DNA of 64,000 bases from Pedobacter sp. BAL39 (GCF_000170795.1 NZ_ABCM01000003.1:124001-188000), one strand, 5' to 3'. Positions 9,342-19,136 are shown, counted from the first letter of the stretch. Notes: generated by a model not told the origin, from the letters alone. Numbers and translations are program-made.

Positions 9342-9402
9342 ACATCTACCTCATCAACCTTTGAGCAGCTGTTGTGTTGGTCAATATTTTGCACTGTCTG
9401 AT

Positions 9403-10908
9403 ATGAAAAAAATCACATATACTCTATTCCTGGTGGCCCTGGCCATTAATTCCGGTTTTGCACAACTGATTGCACCGGCTACCAAACCAAATCCTGCGCA
9501 ACGGGAGATGATTAAAAGGGGATATGGCATGTTCATCCATTTTGGGATCAACACGTTTAACAACATAGAATGGTCGGACGGAACCTTACCCTTATCAAGT
9601 TATAACCCAACAAACCTGGACCCCGATCAGTGGGTACAAACAGCAAAAGAAGCAGGATTTCGTTACGTACTGTTGGTGACGAAACATCACGATGGATTTT
9701 GTTTATGGGACAGTAAGTACACCACCTACGATGTTGCCTCATCTCCGGTGAAAACGGATGTGGTTAAGGCAGTATCCGAGGCTTGTAAGAAATATGGAAT
9801 TCAGTTTGCAGTTTATTATTCACTGTGGGACAGGTATGAGCCTGCTTATAAAGATAAGGATCCGCAGAAATATATCGATTACATGAAGAATCAGCTGACC
9901 GAGTTGTTCACAAATTATGGTAGCATTGCCGAGTTGTGGCTCGATGGCGGCTGGGACCGCGAGCCCTCAGCATGGGGCATCGACCAGATCTATGGTCTGG
10001 TGAAAAAGTTCAACCCTGCCTGCGCGGTCAGCGTGAACCATACCATCGTAAACGAGGAAGGAAAGCGCGACTATACGCAGCCGGGAAATATGACCGTGGA
10101 CAATAAATATTTCTTCCAGTATTTTCCATCTGACTTTCGACTGTGGGATCCCAAGATCATTACCCGATTCGATAAGAAGCAGTACCTGCATGAAGGCAAA
10201 TCTTACTATCTACCTTTTGAACACACCATCTGCATCAGCAAAAACTGGAACTGGTTTGAGAAAACACAACCCTTGCCTACGAGAGATCTGGATGAGCTGG
10301 AAGAATTGTTTTACTGGTCTACGGATAACGGCAACTGCCTGGTAATGAACGTGCCGCCGGATCAGACGGGTAGAATACGGGAATATGTAGCCAATACGGC
10401 TATCGCGCTGGGTAAACGGTTGAACTTGTCGTCCAACAGGCCCTTGCCAAAAAATGGACAGTTCATATCTTTGAACAAGCCAGTGACAGCGAGCAGTGTC
10501 TGGGAAGATAAAAACGGAAGCTTTGACGGCAAGTCCGTGAACGATGGTAATATGGACAGCAGATGGGCAGCTAAGGATACTATTGCCAGCCTGGAGATCG
10601 ATCTGAATCCTCAGGAGCCCTTTAATAAAATCAGTATATTTGAATATCAGGATACTAAAAATTTGCCTGATGGATTTTCACAGATTAGAATACCACGCAT
10701 ACAGAAATACAGCATTGATATTCTCCAGCATGGTGAATGGATGACGATCTATCTTGGTGATGATCCCATAGGAGATTGTAAGGTCGTCAGGTTTGCACAG
10801 GATTACAAAACAAGTAGGTTAAGATTCAGAGTGCTCAAAGCAACTGCAGCACCTTCCATTTACGAATTGAGCGTGATTCGGATGCCTGAAATCTCTGCTC
10901 TGCGTTAA
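9403..10908 (+). CDS. Alpha-L-fucosidase, GH29 family, secreted
   Basis: Exported glycoside hydrolase expected to release alpha-linked L-fucose from glycans. A signal peptide MKKITYTLFLVALAINSGFAQ starts at the ATG chosen here; an in-frame ATG at 9361 would bury it. The GH29 catalytic domain covers about residues 25-340, with the fold motifs YGMFIHFGINTF, TKHHDGFCLW and ELWLDGGWD; the Asp in the last is the expected nucleophile position. A C-terminal discoidin-like beta domain (about 360-500, with KPVTASSVW and DSRWAA) may bind carbohydrate. It stands alone, not within a polysaccharide utilisation locus, although two TonB-receptor units lie downstream. Confidence 0.92.
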   Translation: MKKITYTLFLVALAINSGFAQLIAPATKPNPAQREMIKRGYGMFIHFGINTFNNIEWSDGTLPLSSYNPTNLDPDQWVQTAKEAGFRYVLLVTKHHDGFCLWDSKYTTYDVASSPVKTDVVKAVSEACKKYGIQFAVYYSLWDRYEPAYKDKDPQKYIDYMKNQLTELFTNYGSIAELWLDGGWDREPSAWGIDQIYGLVKKFNPACAVSVNHTIVNEEGKRDYTQPGNMTVDNKYFFQYFPSDFRLWDPKIITRFDKKQYLHEGKSYYLPFEHTICISKNWNWFEKTQPLPTRDLDELEELFYWSTDNGNCLVMNVPPDQTGRIREYVANTAIALGKRLNLSSNRPLPKNGQFISLNKPVTASSVWEDKNGSFDGKSVNDGNMDSRWAAKDTIASLEIDLNPQEPFNKISIFEYQDTKNLPDGFSQIRIPRIQKYSIDILQHGEWMTIYLGDDPIGDCKVVRFAQDYKTSRLRFRVLKATAAPSIYELSVIRMPEISALR

Positions 10909-10925
10909 TGGCCTGAAGAAATCTT

Positions 10926-10933
10926 TATCTTTG
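10926..10933 (+). promoter_or_regulatory. Candidate promoter -7 element
   Basis: TATCTTTG, an exact TAnnTTTG match, 20 bases before the ATG of the small gene at 10954. Confidence 0.4.
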
Positions 10934-10953
10934 TCTGACCCATACCGAATATT

Positions 10954-11241
10954 ATGAAAGACACCTCTGTATTTAAGAAATCTCTACAAAATGAAAATCC
11001 CGATCAAGGCCTCTCTGTACAGCTAAAGGCGCTTTGGTATGATGGTAAGGGAGATTGGCAGAAGGCTCATGATGAGGTAGACCATCTGGATGACCGATCA
11101 TCAGCACATGTGCATGCTTACCTGCACCGTAAGGAAGGCGACATCTGGAATGCCGATTACTGGTACAGTAAGGCACAGCAAACACGTCCCCAGATTTCTT
11201 TAGAACAGGAGTGGGAGCAATTGGTCCGCGTGTTTCTGTAA
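10954..11241 (+). CDS. Conserved small soluble protein of unknown function
   Basis: 95 residues, charged, with no signal peptide or membrane segment. The motif YLHRKEGDIWNADYWYSKAQQ (about residues 55-76) is one I recognise from short Bacteroidota hypothetical proteins, but no function is known to me. The Trp/Asp/His-rich segment WYDGKGDWQKAHDEVDHLDD suggests a compact helical fold resembling a single TPR-like hairpin (inference). A good -7 element stands just upstream, which supports its being expressed on its own. Confidence 0.75.
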   Translation: MKDTSVFKKSLQNENPDQGLSVQLKALWYDGKGDWQKAHDEVDHLDDRSSAHVHAYLHRKEGDIWNADYWYSKAQQTRPQISLEQEWEQLVRVFL

Positions 11242-11289
11242 AACTTATATCGCAGCATCCTAGGCAAACATCATTTTAACGGACTTGAG

Positions 11290-11529
11290 TCAAGGCTTAC
11301 ATACTTTGCAGGCATCATATCCATTGGAGATGGCTTCTTTTTTTGTTGTCTGGATTTTACTCTGTCTTAGATAGCGGCAGGACGATTCATGGTATTTTGC
11401 TCCTGTTCTTGTGATGTAAACGATTTTATCTTTTTTGTGAACGTTTTGTATTGCATGGTGTTCATGCGAAAAAGAAGGGGTCGAGAGCATCCCGATTGCC
11501 AGGATCAATGACAATAATAATTTCTTCAT
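11290..11529 (-). CDS. Small secreted protein with Ada-like cysteine motif
   Basis: 79 residues. A signal peptide (MKKLLLSLILAIGMLSTPSF) is followed by a His-rich stretch SHEHH and then a compact domain with the pattern GAKYHESSCRYL ... ACKVCKP. His47, Cys51, Cys74 and Cys77 are spaced like the zinc-binding fold found in Ada-type and micrococcal-nuclease-associated small domains, where the sequence KYH..xCRYL...C..C recurs. It is therefore likely to bind a metal in the periplasm (inference). Not clearly in an operon; it is divergent from the sigma factor gene. Confidence 0.75.
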   Translation of the reverse strand: MKKLLLSLILAIGMLSTPSFSHEHHAIQNVHKKDKIVYITRTGAKYHESSCRYLRQSKIQTTKKEAISNGYDACKVCKP

Positions 11530-11721
11530 GGTTTTTTTATTGATGTAGATGGTTAATCAGCAATGCGAGAAGGAGCGATTTTTGACAGACAGAATAAGCT
11601 GCTTCAATACAAGGAGAATGGGGACGACAATTGATCATGAGTAAAGCGTTGATGAGCATAAAAAGTAATGAGTAACGTAAATATACTTAATGATATTTTA
11701 ATAAAAAGATAACCAGTAATC

Positions 11722-11729
11722 TAATTTTG
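11722..11729 (+). promoter_or_regulatory. Candidate -7 element of the sigma factor gene
   Basis: TAATTTTG, an exact TAnnTTTG match. Transcription would begin near 11736, after the first possible ATG (11732), which favours the ATG at 11765 as the real start. Confidence 0.4.
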
Positions 11730-11764
11730 CAATGGCTAATTTCGCAGTGTTATCATACAGCGCA

Positions 11765-12346
11765 ATGGCGAAACAAACGATTGAGTATTACATCCAGTTA
11801 TGGCTGTCGGGCAATGAAGCTGCCTTTGGCCAGATTCTGGATTTCTACTACCGCAGATTGTTATATGCATGCCGCAAAATGGTGTCTTCCCGAGAGGATG
11901 CAGAAGAGTTGGTGATGAATGCCTTATTAAAAATCTGGCAGCACAGGCACCGGCTGTCCGAAGTCCGTCAGTTTGATGGTTATCTTTTCGGGATACTCCG
12001 GCAGGAGATCGTCGGTCTGGCACGAAAAAGAGTGGTCAGTTTCGAGGATATTTCAGATGTGCCACTGGCGGAACTTGGCGAAGTCGCTCATCCTGAATTA
12101 ACGCTCAACGAACTCCAATCCAGATACCAGGTGGCACTGAACAAGCTCAGTCCTAGGCAAAGGGAGGTTTTTCTTGCCCTGCGTGAACAGGATCTGAGCC
12201 GCGATGCCATAGCCGAAAAAATGGGCATGTCCGTTCATACTGCCAATAGCCATATAAATACCGCTTTAAAGATACTACGCCAGGAAATGAAAGAGTATCC
12301 TGAAGCACTTGTTGGTATACTCGTTAGCAGCACCCTTTTCCTTTAA
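11765..12346 (+). CDS. ECF RNA polymerase sigma factor (FecI-like)
   Basis: Extracytoplasmic-function sigma factor that should direct RNA polymerase to the receptor operon downstream. 193 residues from the chosen ATG (MAKQTIEYYI). Region 2 is at about residues 10-80 (EDAEELVMNALLKIWQHR) and region 4 at about 120-180 (LSPRQREVFLALREQDLSRDAIAEKMGMSVHTANSH fold, a helix-turn-helix). Followed 232 bases later by a FecR anti-sigma factor and then a TonB receptor, the usual cell-surface signalling order. The 12347-12578 gap holds nothing I can call. Confidence 0.92.
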   Translation: MAKQTIEYYIQLWLSGNEAAFGQILDFYYRRLLYACRKMVSSREDAEELVMNALLKIWQHRHRLSEVRQFDGYLFGILRQEIVGLARKRVVSFEDISDVPLAELGEVAHPELTLNELQSRYQVALNKLSPRQREVFLALREQDLSRDAIAEKMGMSVHTANSHINTALKILRQEMKEYPEALVGILVSSTLFL

Positions 12347-12578
12347 GCAATTTTATATTGGGATTTACTTGACATGGTCATGCCTGCTGGCTGCTGTGCA
12401 ACCTTAAGTATGATGCCCGTAATGCGAAATATTTGATGACTGTGTTATCTGTATATTAATGAAATGCCGTCAATGTTAACAAATTGTGAATTTGCATTTT
12501 TTACCTCATTATAAAATACGTTTTCCGCATTCTTTATAATAACGGGGTATCATGTTGCCCCTTAATAAATAAAGGAGA

Positions 12579-13793
12579 ATGGAGCGACCATCAGAAAATA
12601 CCTTGATCCGATACTTCCGCGGAGAATGCCCGCCGCACGAAACCAGTCTGGTAGAACTCTACCTGTCCATGGATCTGGATGCGGAGTATGTTGCAGACTG
12701 TATGAAAGCAGCCTGGCTCGTTGATCGGGACGAATCTTTACCAGGAATCAACGATGCCGATGTTGTGGAATTTAAACAGCGCTTTTATAAGCGCCAAAGT
12801 CCGCTTGTTCAGCTTCCGCCTTTAGCGAGCCCTGGTTCTTTGGGCCGGCCAGTATTCCACTTTCCAGTATGGATGAAAGTCGCAGCCACCCTGTTGATCA
12901 TGCTTGGAACTTCGTTATTGCTTTATAAATATACCATCAATACGAGCAATGACCTGGCAAGTCAAGGAGAGGATATTCTTCCCGGTAGAGCGCAGGCGGC
13001 ATTAACATTGGCCGATGGCTCAGTGGTTTCCCTGTCGGATCAACCCAGGGGCAGGCTTGCACTACAGGATGGAATTCCTGTTAAAAAGACTGATGATGGA
13101 GAAATTGTCTATGATACGGATAAAGAAGCATTGGCGACATCTCATGCATTCAATAAAATTGTAACTCCGAAGGGTGGACAATATCGGGTCATTCTCCCGG
13201 ATGGAACAAAAGCATGGCTGAATGCAGCATCCTCATTGAGTTACCCCTTAAAGTTTAAAAGCGGCGAAAGGAGGGTAAGAATGACAGGAGAGGTTTACTT
13301 TGAAGTGGCCAAAGTTATACTACCTGGCAGCGGCATTAGGGTTCCTTTTTACGTAGACACAGAAAAACAACAGGTGCAGGTCCTCGGTACACACTTCAAC
13401 GTCAGCGCCTACCAGGATGAACCCGTGGTTAAGACCACGCTGCTGGAGGGGAGTGTAAAAGTACTTTCCCGGAATGGCCATTCAGCAATGCTGCGACCTG
13501 GACAGCTCGCAGTACTTGCAGGCAAAATTGAGGTTAAAAAGGCCGATATGGAGCAGGAGATGGCCTGGAAGAATGGCGATTTCATCTTCCGTGGTGAAAC
13601 ATTGGAAAGTGCCCTCCGTCGGGTTTCCAGATGGTACGATGTGCAGGTGGATTGCCCTGAGCAACTGGGCAAACTGCGCTTAAATGGTATGATCTCCCGA
13701 AATCAGCCACTCTCGACAATTATAGATATGATCCAATTAACAAAACTGGCAAAAATAACGGTAAAGGAAAGGAGGCTCATCGTGACAGATTAA
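12579..13793 (+). CDS. FecR-family anti-sigma factor
   Basis: Inner-membrane regulator that holds the sigma factor and senses the TonB receptor's N-terminal domain through the periplasm. 404 residues: a cytosolic sigma-binding region (1-95), one membrane helix VAATLLIMLGTSLLLY (about 104-119), a FecR domain (about 185-285; TPKGGQYRVILPDGTKAWLN and GEVYFEVAK) and a C-terminal DUF4974-type domain (about 330-400; LESALRRVSRWYDVQV). A clear GGAG ribosome binding site (12574-12577) is unusually good for this phylum, just 1 base from the ATG-proximal spacing limit. Confidence 0.93.
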   Translation: MERPSENTLIRYFRGECPPHETSLVELYLSMDLDAEYVADCMKAAWLVDRDESLPGINDADVVEFKQRFYKRQSPLVQLPPLASPGSLGRPVFHFPVWMKVAATLLIMLGTSLLLYKYTINTSNDLASQGEDILPGRAQAALTLADGSVVSLSDQPRGRLALQDGIPVKKTDDGEIVYDTDKEALATSHAFNKIVTPKGGQYRVILPDGTKAWLNAASSLSYPLKFKSGERRVRMTGEVYFEVAKVILPGSGIRVPFYVDTEKQQVQVLGTHFNVSAYQDEPVVKTTLLEGSVKVLSRNGHSAMLRPGQLAVLAGKIEVKKADMEQEMAWKNGDFIFRGETLESALRRVSRWYDVQVDCPEQLGKLRLNGMISRNQPLSTIIDMIQLTKLAKITVKERRLIVTD

Positions 13794-13916
13794 TACCCTA
13801 TCTGAACGGGCCTGAACAAAAGCCAGAGGTGGTGGAACACCCCTGGCCATACTGTTAAAGCTCGTTAAATACCTTGTAACGACAATAGCATCAACTCATT
13901 TAACATTAACAAAAAT

Positions 13917-16900
13917 ATGAATTTTTATCAATGCATGCGTGTTATGAAGATCACCATGATATTATTAACCTGTTTGCTGCTTCAAGTCCGTGCGGCGGGT
14001 TATGCACAGCGGGTTTCCATGAACAGGCAGCAATGCAGTATCCATTCCGTTTTAGAGGAAATCAGAAAGCAAACCCATTACGATTTCCTTTATGACATGA
14101 GTCTGTTCAACAGCGCAAAACCTGTCAGCATTAAGGTGAACGCTGCCACGGTGGAACAGGTTCTTGATGCCTGTTTTAAGGGTACACCGTACACATATAT
14201 CATCAAAAAGAATGTGGTAGTGATTACCGCTTCAGACAAGGCCGATATCAGCGACCAGGAGTCTAAACCGGCCGTAGCAGTTCATTTGCCGCAACAACAG
14301 GTCGGACGTGTCGCAGGTAAGGTCATCGACGAACGTGGCGGAGCACTCCCCGGTGCGGGCATAAAAGTGCTGAAGGAGGATAAGACCATCCAGAGCAGTG
14401 TGGATGGCAGCTACAGCCTAAGCCTGGCTCCTGGAACCTACACATTTGAAGTCAGCTATGTTTCCTATCAGACGAAACGCATCACCGATGTCATCGTCAG
14501 GAGCGGACAGCTGACCCCACTTGATATCGTGCTCAATTCGAGCACCAACACGCTTAACCAGGTGATGGTCACCGGAAGCTATAAAAAAGAAAGCATTGCC
14601 GCTTTGTATACGCGGCAAAAGAATGAGGCGGGCATCTCTAACGGGATTTCAGCCGAACAGATTTCCACCCTGCCCGATAAAAATGTTGGAGAAACGTTAA
14701 AAAGGATCTCCGGTATCAGCACCACTGATAACCGGCGCGTGGTGATCCGCGGTATCGCAGAGCGTTACAACCTGGCCATGATGGATGGGGCGACTTTGCC
14801 AAGTACCGATGTTCAGGTGCGCGATTTTGAATTTGACATCATACCCAGCAACCTGATCGACAACGTAGTAGTCTCCAAAACTTCAACTCCTGATATGAGC
14901 TTTGGTTTCGGCGGAGGACTGGTGCAGATCAGTACACTAGCAGTGCCTGACAATAATTTTACCACCTTCAGCTTTGGTAGTAAGTATATCGATGGCAGCA
15001 CAGGCAAAGATTTTCTGGGATATGGCCGTGGCAAGAACGACTATCTTGGATTTGACGACGGAAGCCGAAACCACTTCCCAAAAGAACTGCTGATCTTCAA
15101 CCAGAGAAACTATGAACCTACAAAGCCTGATGCGATCCCTGCAGCAGGTGAGGTTCGAATAACACCTGCCATGATTGCCGAGCAGAACAGGAGAATAGGT
15201 GGACTGGAACGTATGGGGACCAGGACTTATAAAGCATTACCCGGACAAAACTACCAGTTCAGCCTTGGACGCAGCTATCAGCTGGCGCATAGCCGCCTTG
15301 GCTTTGTAGGTTCATTGAGCTATCGCAATGAACAGTCGAATGATAACATTTCTCATTTCGGTCGTGGCGTGTGGGAGAAGCTGGGAAATACACGTTACGA
15401 CACTGAGACTGGTGCCGAGATAGATCCTACCTTCGCCAACCAGTACAACTTCAATACCAGCTGGGGTGCCTTGTTCAACCTGGGCTGGAACTCAAAAAAC
15501 CATAAGATTACTGCCCGCAATTTTTACTCACGTGTGTTCAATAACCAGTTTTCCCGTATTGTCGGCTTTGGTAATGACATCGGTTTTGGAAAAGATCTTC
15601 CTGCAATCCGTGAGTTCGACAGGCCCAAGTTCATCGATCTGTTCCAGACGCGGATCAATGGGGAGCATACGTTCGGTGACTTCCGTTTTGACTGGAATGT
15701 TTCCAGAAACAAACTGACCAATCTGGAAAAGGATGCGGTGGAAGCCTGGCTGGCGCCGACAAAGACCCTTAACGGTTCTGTCTATAATGTGCTGCCGAGT
15801 GCCTTTAACAATCCAGGTGGAGGAACGTTCAACAGAGCGCAATACCTCTACAAAGAAACCAATAAGATAGCTGAAGCTGCGCTGAGTTATGGTTTTAAGG
15901 TATTGGGACAAAAACAAACCTTCAAGTCCGGGTATCAGTTCCTGCGTCGCGAGGGTACTTACGACTGGACACTGCTGCCCATCAGTACCGTTGGTCAGGG
16001 TGGCATATATGCCTTCGTGCCGGTACAGCAGTGGGGACAGTTTCTGGAGTTCAATGACCCGCTAAAGGACCTTTTTTACTATCCTGCCTCTTTCTCCCAA
16101 AATGGTTATCAGGGAAGGAATACCAATCAGGCTGTTTTTGGTATGATGGACACTCATTTTGCCAATTGGATTCGACTGGTGTGGGGATTACGTGCAGAAT
16201 ATTATAAATACGAGCGTTTGAAAAATGGCGTAAATGACCTGGCCGTTACCGAACTCATCAGGCAGGGTGAGCAGCTACGGTTTGTGGATCCTGAAACAGG
16301 TAGGATCGTTGGCCCTTATGCCGATCCGGAAAATGACGAAAAAACCTGGCGTTATCTGCCCTCTGCAAGTCTGACGCTCAGCCCTCTAAAGGATCTGAAT
16401 GTCCGGGCGGCCTATTCACAGTCGGTCGTCAGGCCTGCACTGATTGAGAACTCCAGGATGGTTCGTCAGGACCCTGCAATTGGTGCGTTTCGCAGAAATG
16501 AAGGGGTGCTTTCTACCACGATAGATCATTACGACCTTCGCCTGGAATGGTATCCCAAGCCGGGAGAAGTCATCTCTGTTGGCTACTTCCATAAATATTT
16601 TGATAAACCGGTGGAGCTTTACCGAACGCAGCTTGATGCAAGTATGCGCGTATATGTAAACACGCAGAACTCTGAATGGGCAAAAGTAAATGGCTGGGAG
16701 CTGGATTTGCGCAAGAGTCTGGGTTTTATCAAACAGAACTGGAGATTCCTGGATGATATTTACCTGAGTGGTAACCTAACCCTGCAAAGCTCAGAAGTGC
16801 AGGCGAGTACCTTTGAAGGTAAGAGCATGGCCAACGACAAGTATGAAAAAAGCTACGAATACCGTACGAAACTATTGCTGAAAGAAAAACGTCCCTTGTA

Positions 16901-17393
16901 TGGGCAGGTTCCTGTGTTGTACAACCTTGGTATACAGTACGACGGAAATCGACTGGGCGCGAATGTCGCCTTTAACCACATGGGATATAAAACCTTTACC
17001 ACCGGACTGACGCCTGATATCGTTGAATATGAGCGCCCGCGAAACCAGTTGGATGCCCAGCTGAGTTACCGTTTCTTGAAAAGTAAAAAGCTACATGCGA
17101 AGCTGAACATGAGCAACCTGATGAATAACCCTTATCGCTTTTATATCAACAGTAACGATACCTACAAACTATTGGACAAATGGAAAGGCATGTCAATGTC
17201 GGTCATCAGTGCAACTGGCGTTTCTGACTGGGCAGATATATACGAATGGAAATCTGGTTTTTCGAAGAAATATGATGATGGTTATTACGAAACTTCCGAA
17301 GATGGAAAGACCAGAACACGTGTGGGCGATAAGGACACCTTTACCCGTAAGGTCGGTGCTGCCTTCAGTATGTCAGTTTCCTATTCCTTCTAA
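13917..17393 (+). CDS. TonB-dependent receptor with STN and carboxypeptidase-like N-terminal domains
   Basis: Outer-membrane active transporter, 1158 residues. After a signal sequence come an STN domain (about 40-105; SVLEEIRKQTHYDFLYD), which receives or passes the signal to FecR, a carboxypeptidase-regulatory-like beta domain (about 130-215; GKVIDERGGALPGAGIKV), a plug (about 230-345; LKRISGISTTDNRRVVIRG) and a 22-strand barrel. It lacks SusC hallmarks and has no SusD partner; instead two small lipoproteins follow immediately. Substrate unknown: siderophore, peptide or glycan are all possible. Together with the sigma/FecR pair upstream it forms a FecARI-like unit. Confidence 0.92.
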   Translation: MNFYQCMRVMKITMILLTCLLLQVRAAGYAQRVSMNRQQCSIHSVLEEIRKQTHYDFLYDMSLFNSAKPVSIKVNAATVEQVLDACFKGTPYTYIIKKNVVVITASDKADISDQESKPAVAVHLPQQQVGRVAGKVIDERGGALPGAGIKVLKEDKTIQSSVDGSYSLSLAPGTYTFEVSYVSYQTKRITDVIVRSGQLTPLDIVLNSSTNTLNQVMVTGSYKKESIAALYTRQKNEAGISNGISAEQISTLPDKNVGETLKRISGISTTDNRRVVIRGIAERYNLAMMDGATLPSTDVQVRDFEFDIIPSNLIDNVVVSKTSTPDMSFGFGGGLVQISTLAVPDNNFTTFSFGSKYIDGSTGKDFLGYGRGKNDYLGFDDGSRNHFPKELLIFNQRNYEPTKPDAIPAAGEVRITPAMIAEQNRRIGGLERMGTRTYKALPGQNYQFSLGRSYQLAHSRLGFVGSLSYRNEQSNDNISHFGRGVWEKLGNTRYDTETGAEIDPTFANQYNFNTSWGALFNLGWNSKNHKITARNFYSRVFNNQFSRIVGFGNDIGFGKDLPAIREFDRPKFIDLFQTRINGEHTFGDFRFDWNVSRNKLTNLEKDAVEAWLAPTKTLNGSVYNVLPSAFNNPGGGTFNRAQYLYKETNKIAEAALSYGFKVLGQKQTFKSGYQFLRREGTYDWTLLPISTVGQGGIYAFVPVQQWGQFLEFNDPLKDLFYYPASFSQNGYQGRNTNQAVFGMMDTHFANWIRLVWGLRAEYYKYERLKNGVNDLAVTELIRQGEQLRFVDPETGRIVGPYADPENDEKTWRYLPSASLTLSPLKDLNVRAAYSQSVVRPALIENSRMVRQDPAIGAFRRNEGVLSTTIDHYDLRLEWYPKPGEVISVGYFHKYFDKPVELYRTQLDASMRVYVNTQNSEWAKVNGWELDLRKSLGFIKQNWRFLDDIYLSGNLTLQSSEVQASTFEGKSMANDKYEKSYEYRTKLLLKEKRPLYGQVPVLYNLGIQYDGNRLGANVAFNHMGYKTFTTGLTPDIVEYERPRNQLDAQLSYRFLKSKKLHAKLNMSNLMNNPYRFYINSNDTYKLLDKWKGMSMSVISATGVSDWADIYEWKSGFSKKYDDGYYETSEDGKTRTRVGDKDTFTRKVGAAFSMSVSYSF

Positions 17394-17416
17394 TCTCCAC
17401 ATTTAAAAAAACAGAA

Positions 17417-18211
17417 ATGAAAAATATTACCAACACAATTCACATACTGCTTACCTTCACTTTCCTAATGCTGGTCGCTGCCTGCAACAAAGGTGAAGAT
17501 GACTTCCTATACAAAGGCGATATGCTGCCCGTTACCATTAAAGGCTATAACGGGGGAACAGAAGCGCTAGAAGTAAAAATAGATACTTTTAAATTTAATT
17601 TTGATCTGCCTACAGGTTCCTTTAACCTTAGTGAAGCTTATATTTTTCCGGATGGACGCAACAGTGTTAAGATTTCTATAAAGGAGAAAGGCACGGGTAA
17701 GCTGGTGCTGGAAAAGGAACTAAATAAGAGTGAGGGCGCTGCTACGATCCGATTCATGTACATGGATGGCAAGGTGGGAGATATGCCGGAGATACCGGCC
17801 GTCGAAGCCGACAAGATCAAGATCACCTATATGTTTAAACCAACGGTCACCGGGTACACTGAGCCCGTGGATATTGTCCTCGGCAAATATTATTTCACGC
17901 CCAAGGTTTTCGAAGAGATCACCAGGATTAAAAACGTGAAACCAAATGAATTTGCTGATCCGGTAACGCTGTCCACATTCTCCACCGCCAGCCAGCCATA
18001 TAATGGGCAAAATACTTCGGTTTTGTTCCTGGTTTATATTTATAAGGCAGGTACGAACGAGTTTTACACCGAAGGTACTGGATACACCTGGCACGTCACA
18101 TCTTCAACGGCACCTAAACCAGCAGCATCGGTGGCCTCCTCTAAACTATATATATTTAGTGAGAGCACAGTGGGCAACAGCATCAGATTTACAAAGAATT
18201 TAGAACTATAA
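17417..18211 (+). CDS. Lipoprotein following TonB receptor (paralogue 1)
   Basis: 264 residues, lipobox MLVAAC with Cys about 23, so an envelope lipoprotein. After it comes a region MLPVTIKGYNGGTEALEVKID, which is shared in pattern with the next gene (VVVNGYNGGVNTLEMTID). I do not recognise a named domain; the sequence is beta-rich. Spacing of 23 bases from the receptor gene implies co-transcription. By analogy with SusD-like and other surface lipoproteins it may sit on the receptor and capture ligand (inference). Confidence 0.85.
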   Translation: MKNITNTIHILLTFTFLMLVAACNKGEDDFLYKGDMLPVTIKGYNGGTEALEVKIDTFKFNFDLPTGSFNLSEAYIFPDGRNSVKISIKEKGTGKLVLEKELNKSEGAATIRFMYMDGKVGDMPEIPAVEADKIKITYMFKPTVTGYTEPVDIVLGKYYFTPKVFEEITRIKNVKPNEFADPVTLSTFSTASQPYNGQNTSVLFLVYIYKAGTNEFYTEGTGYTWHVTSSTAPKPAASVASSKLYIFSESTVGNSIRFTKNLEL

Positions 18212-18222
18212 ACAATAGGATA

Positions 18223-19023
18223 ATGAAAACAATAAACAGTTATGCGAAGCTACCAGCCCTATTCATGCTGGTCATCCTGATGTTGACGAGCTGTAATAAG
18301 GAAAAACTGGATTCCGAAAGGGCCCTTCAGGTGGTAGTCAATGGCTACAATGGAGGGGTAAATACCCTAGAGATGACCATAGATACGACAGGGTTCGGTG
18401 CTGGTATTTCGAATGGTAAATACCTTTTGAACCCATCATCGATTATCGGCACCAGTATCGCTTATTCTTTTTTCGGAGAAAAGCAACGGATGCTGACGCT
18501 CAGCGAGGTGGAAAGTAAAAAGGTCGTTTTCAGCAAGCCAATTCCAAATACTGGTACTAAAGCATTTTTTAATTTTATTTACGTGGATGGGAAGGAACTG
18601 GAAATTAACCCTCCAACCGCAGACGCCAGTACGAATAAACTTGGCTTTTATGTACAGTATGCAGATAGCGATATGCCGTTTGACATATTTCTATACAGAA
18701 TGAACAATGTCACCGGACAAGAATACCGTTATTACCTGGCCAAAAATGTTAAAGCTAAAGGATGGATTTACATCGATTATATCGCTCCTGCAGATTTTGG
18801 CGACAAAAGTTCGCTGGGTATCTCCAGCATCTTTTTTACAAAAACCGGCACCGTAGATCAATGGGCGTTTCAGGATAATGAGGCCATGAGTAAAATTTCG
18901 GCATCGAGTATGAGCTTTCCACTCAGCGGAGAGACCGGGCTGGTACTGCCTTTCTTTTTTGCTCATCAGCAAGGGCTTCTGAATCGTTCCCGTTTATTCT
19001 TCTACCCCGACAGGCAATGGTAA
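18223..19023 (+). CDS. Lipoprotein following TonB receptor (paralogue 2)
   Basis: 266 residues, lipobox LMLTSC with Cys about 24. Its N-terminal domain repeats the GYNGG...LE..IDT pattern of the preceding gene, starting 11 bases after it, so the two probably arose by tandem duplication and then diverged strongly in their C-terminal halves. No recognised domain. Last gene of the receptor operon, followed by a strong hairpin terminator. Confidence 0.85.
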   Translation: MKTINSYAKLPALFMLVILMLTSCNKEKLDSERALQVVVNGYNGGVNTLEMTIDTTGFGAGISNGKYLLNPSSIIGTSIAYSFFGEKQRMLTLSEVESKKVVFSKPIPNTGTKAFFNFIYVDGKELEINPPTADASTNKLGFYVQYADSDMPFDIFLYRMNNVTGQEYRYYLAKNVKAKGWIYIDYIAPADFGDKSSLGISSIFFTKTGTVDQWAFQDNEAMSKISASSMSFPLSGETGLVLPFFFAHQQGLLNRSRLFFYPDRQW

Positions 19024-19056
19024 ACTGAACACACTGTCGATTCTATAGCTAACACG

Positions 19057-19095
19057 ACCTTCCCGGCAATAACTAAAAGCCATTGCCGGGAAGGT
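19057..19095. terminator. Bidirectional rho-independent terminator
   Basis: Arms ACCTTCCCGGCAAT (19057-19070) and ATTGCCGGGAAGGT (19082-19095), a perfect 14-bp GC-rich stem with an 11-base loop followed by TTTT. Lies between the convergent lipoprotein and nitroreductase genes. Confidence 0.85.
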
Positions 19096-19136
19096 TTTAA
19101 TCTCCAATACACCTGAAATGCATTGCGGAATTCAGG

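Noticed and set aside
13917..17393. SusC for the TonB receptor at 13917
   Set aside because: It lacks the SusC linker motif VVVGYGTQ and the IRG...PLYIVDG plug sequence, and no SusD follows, so I call it a TonB-dependent receptor only.
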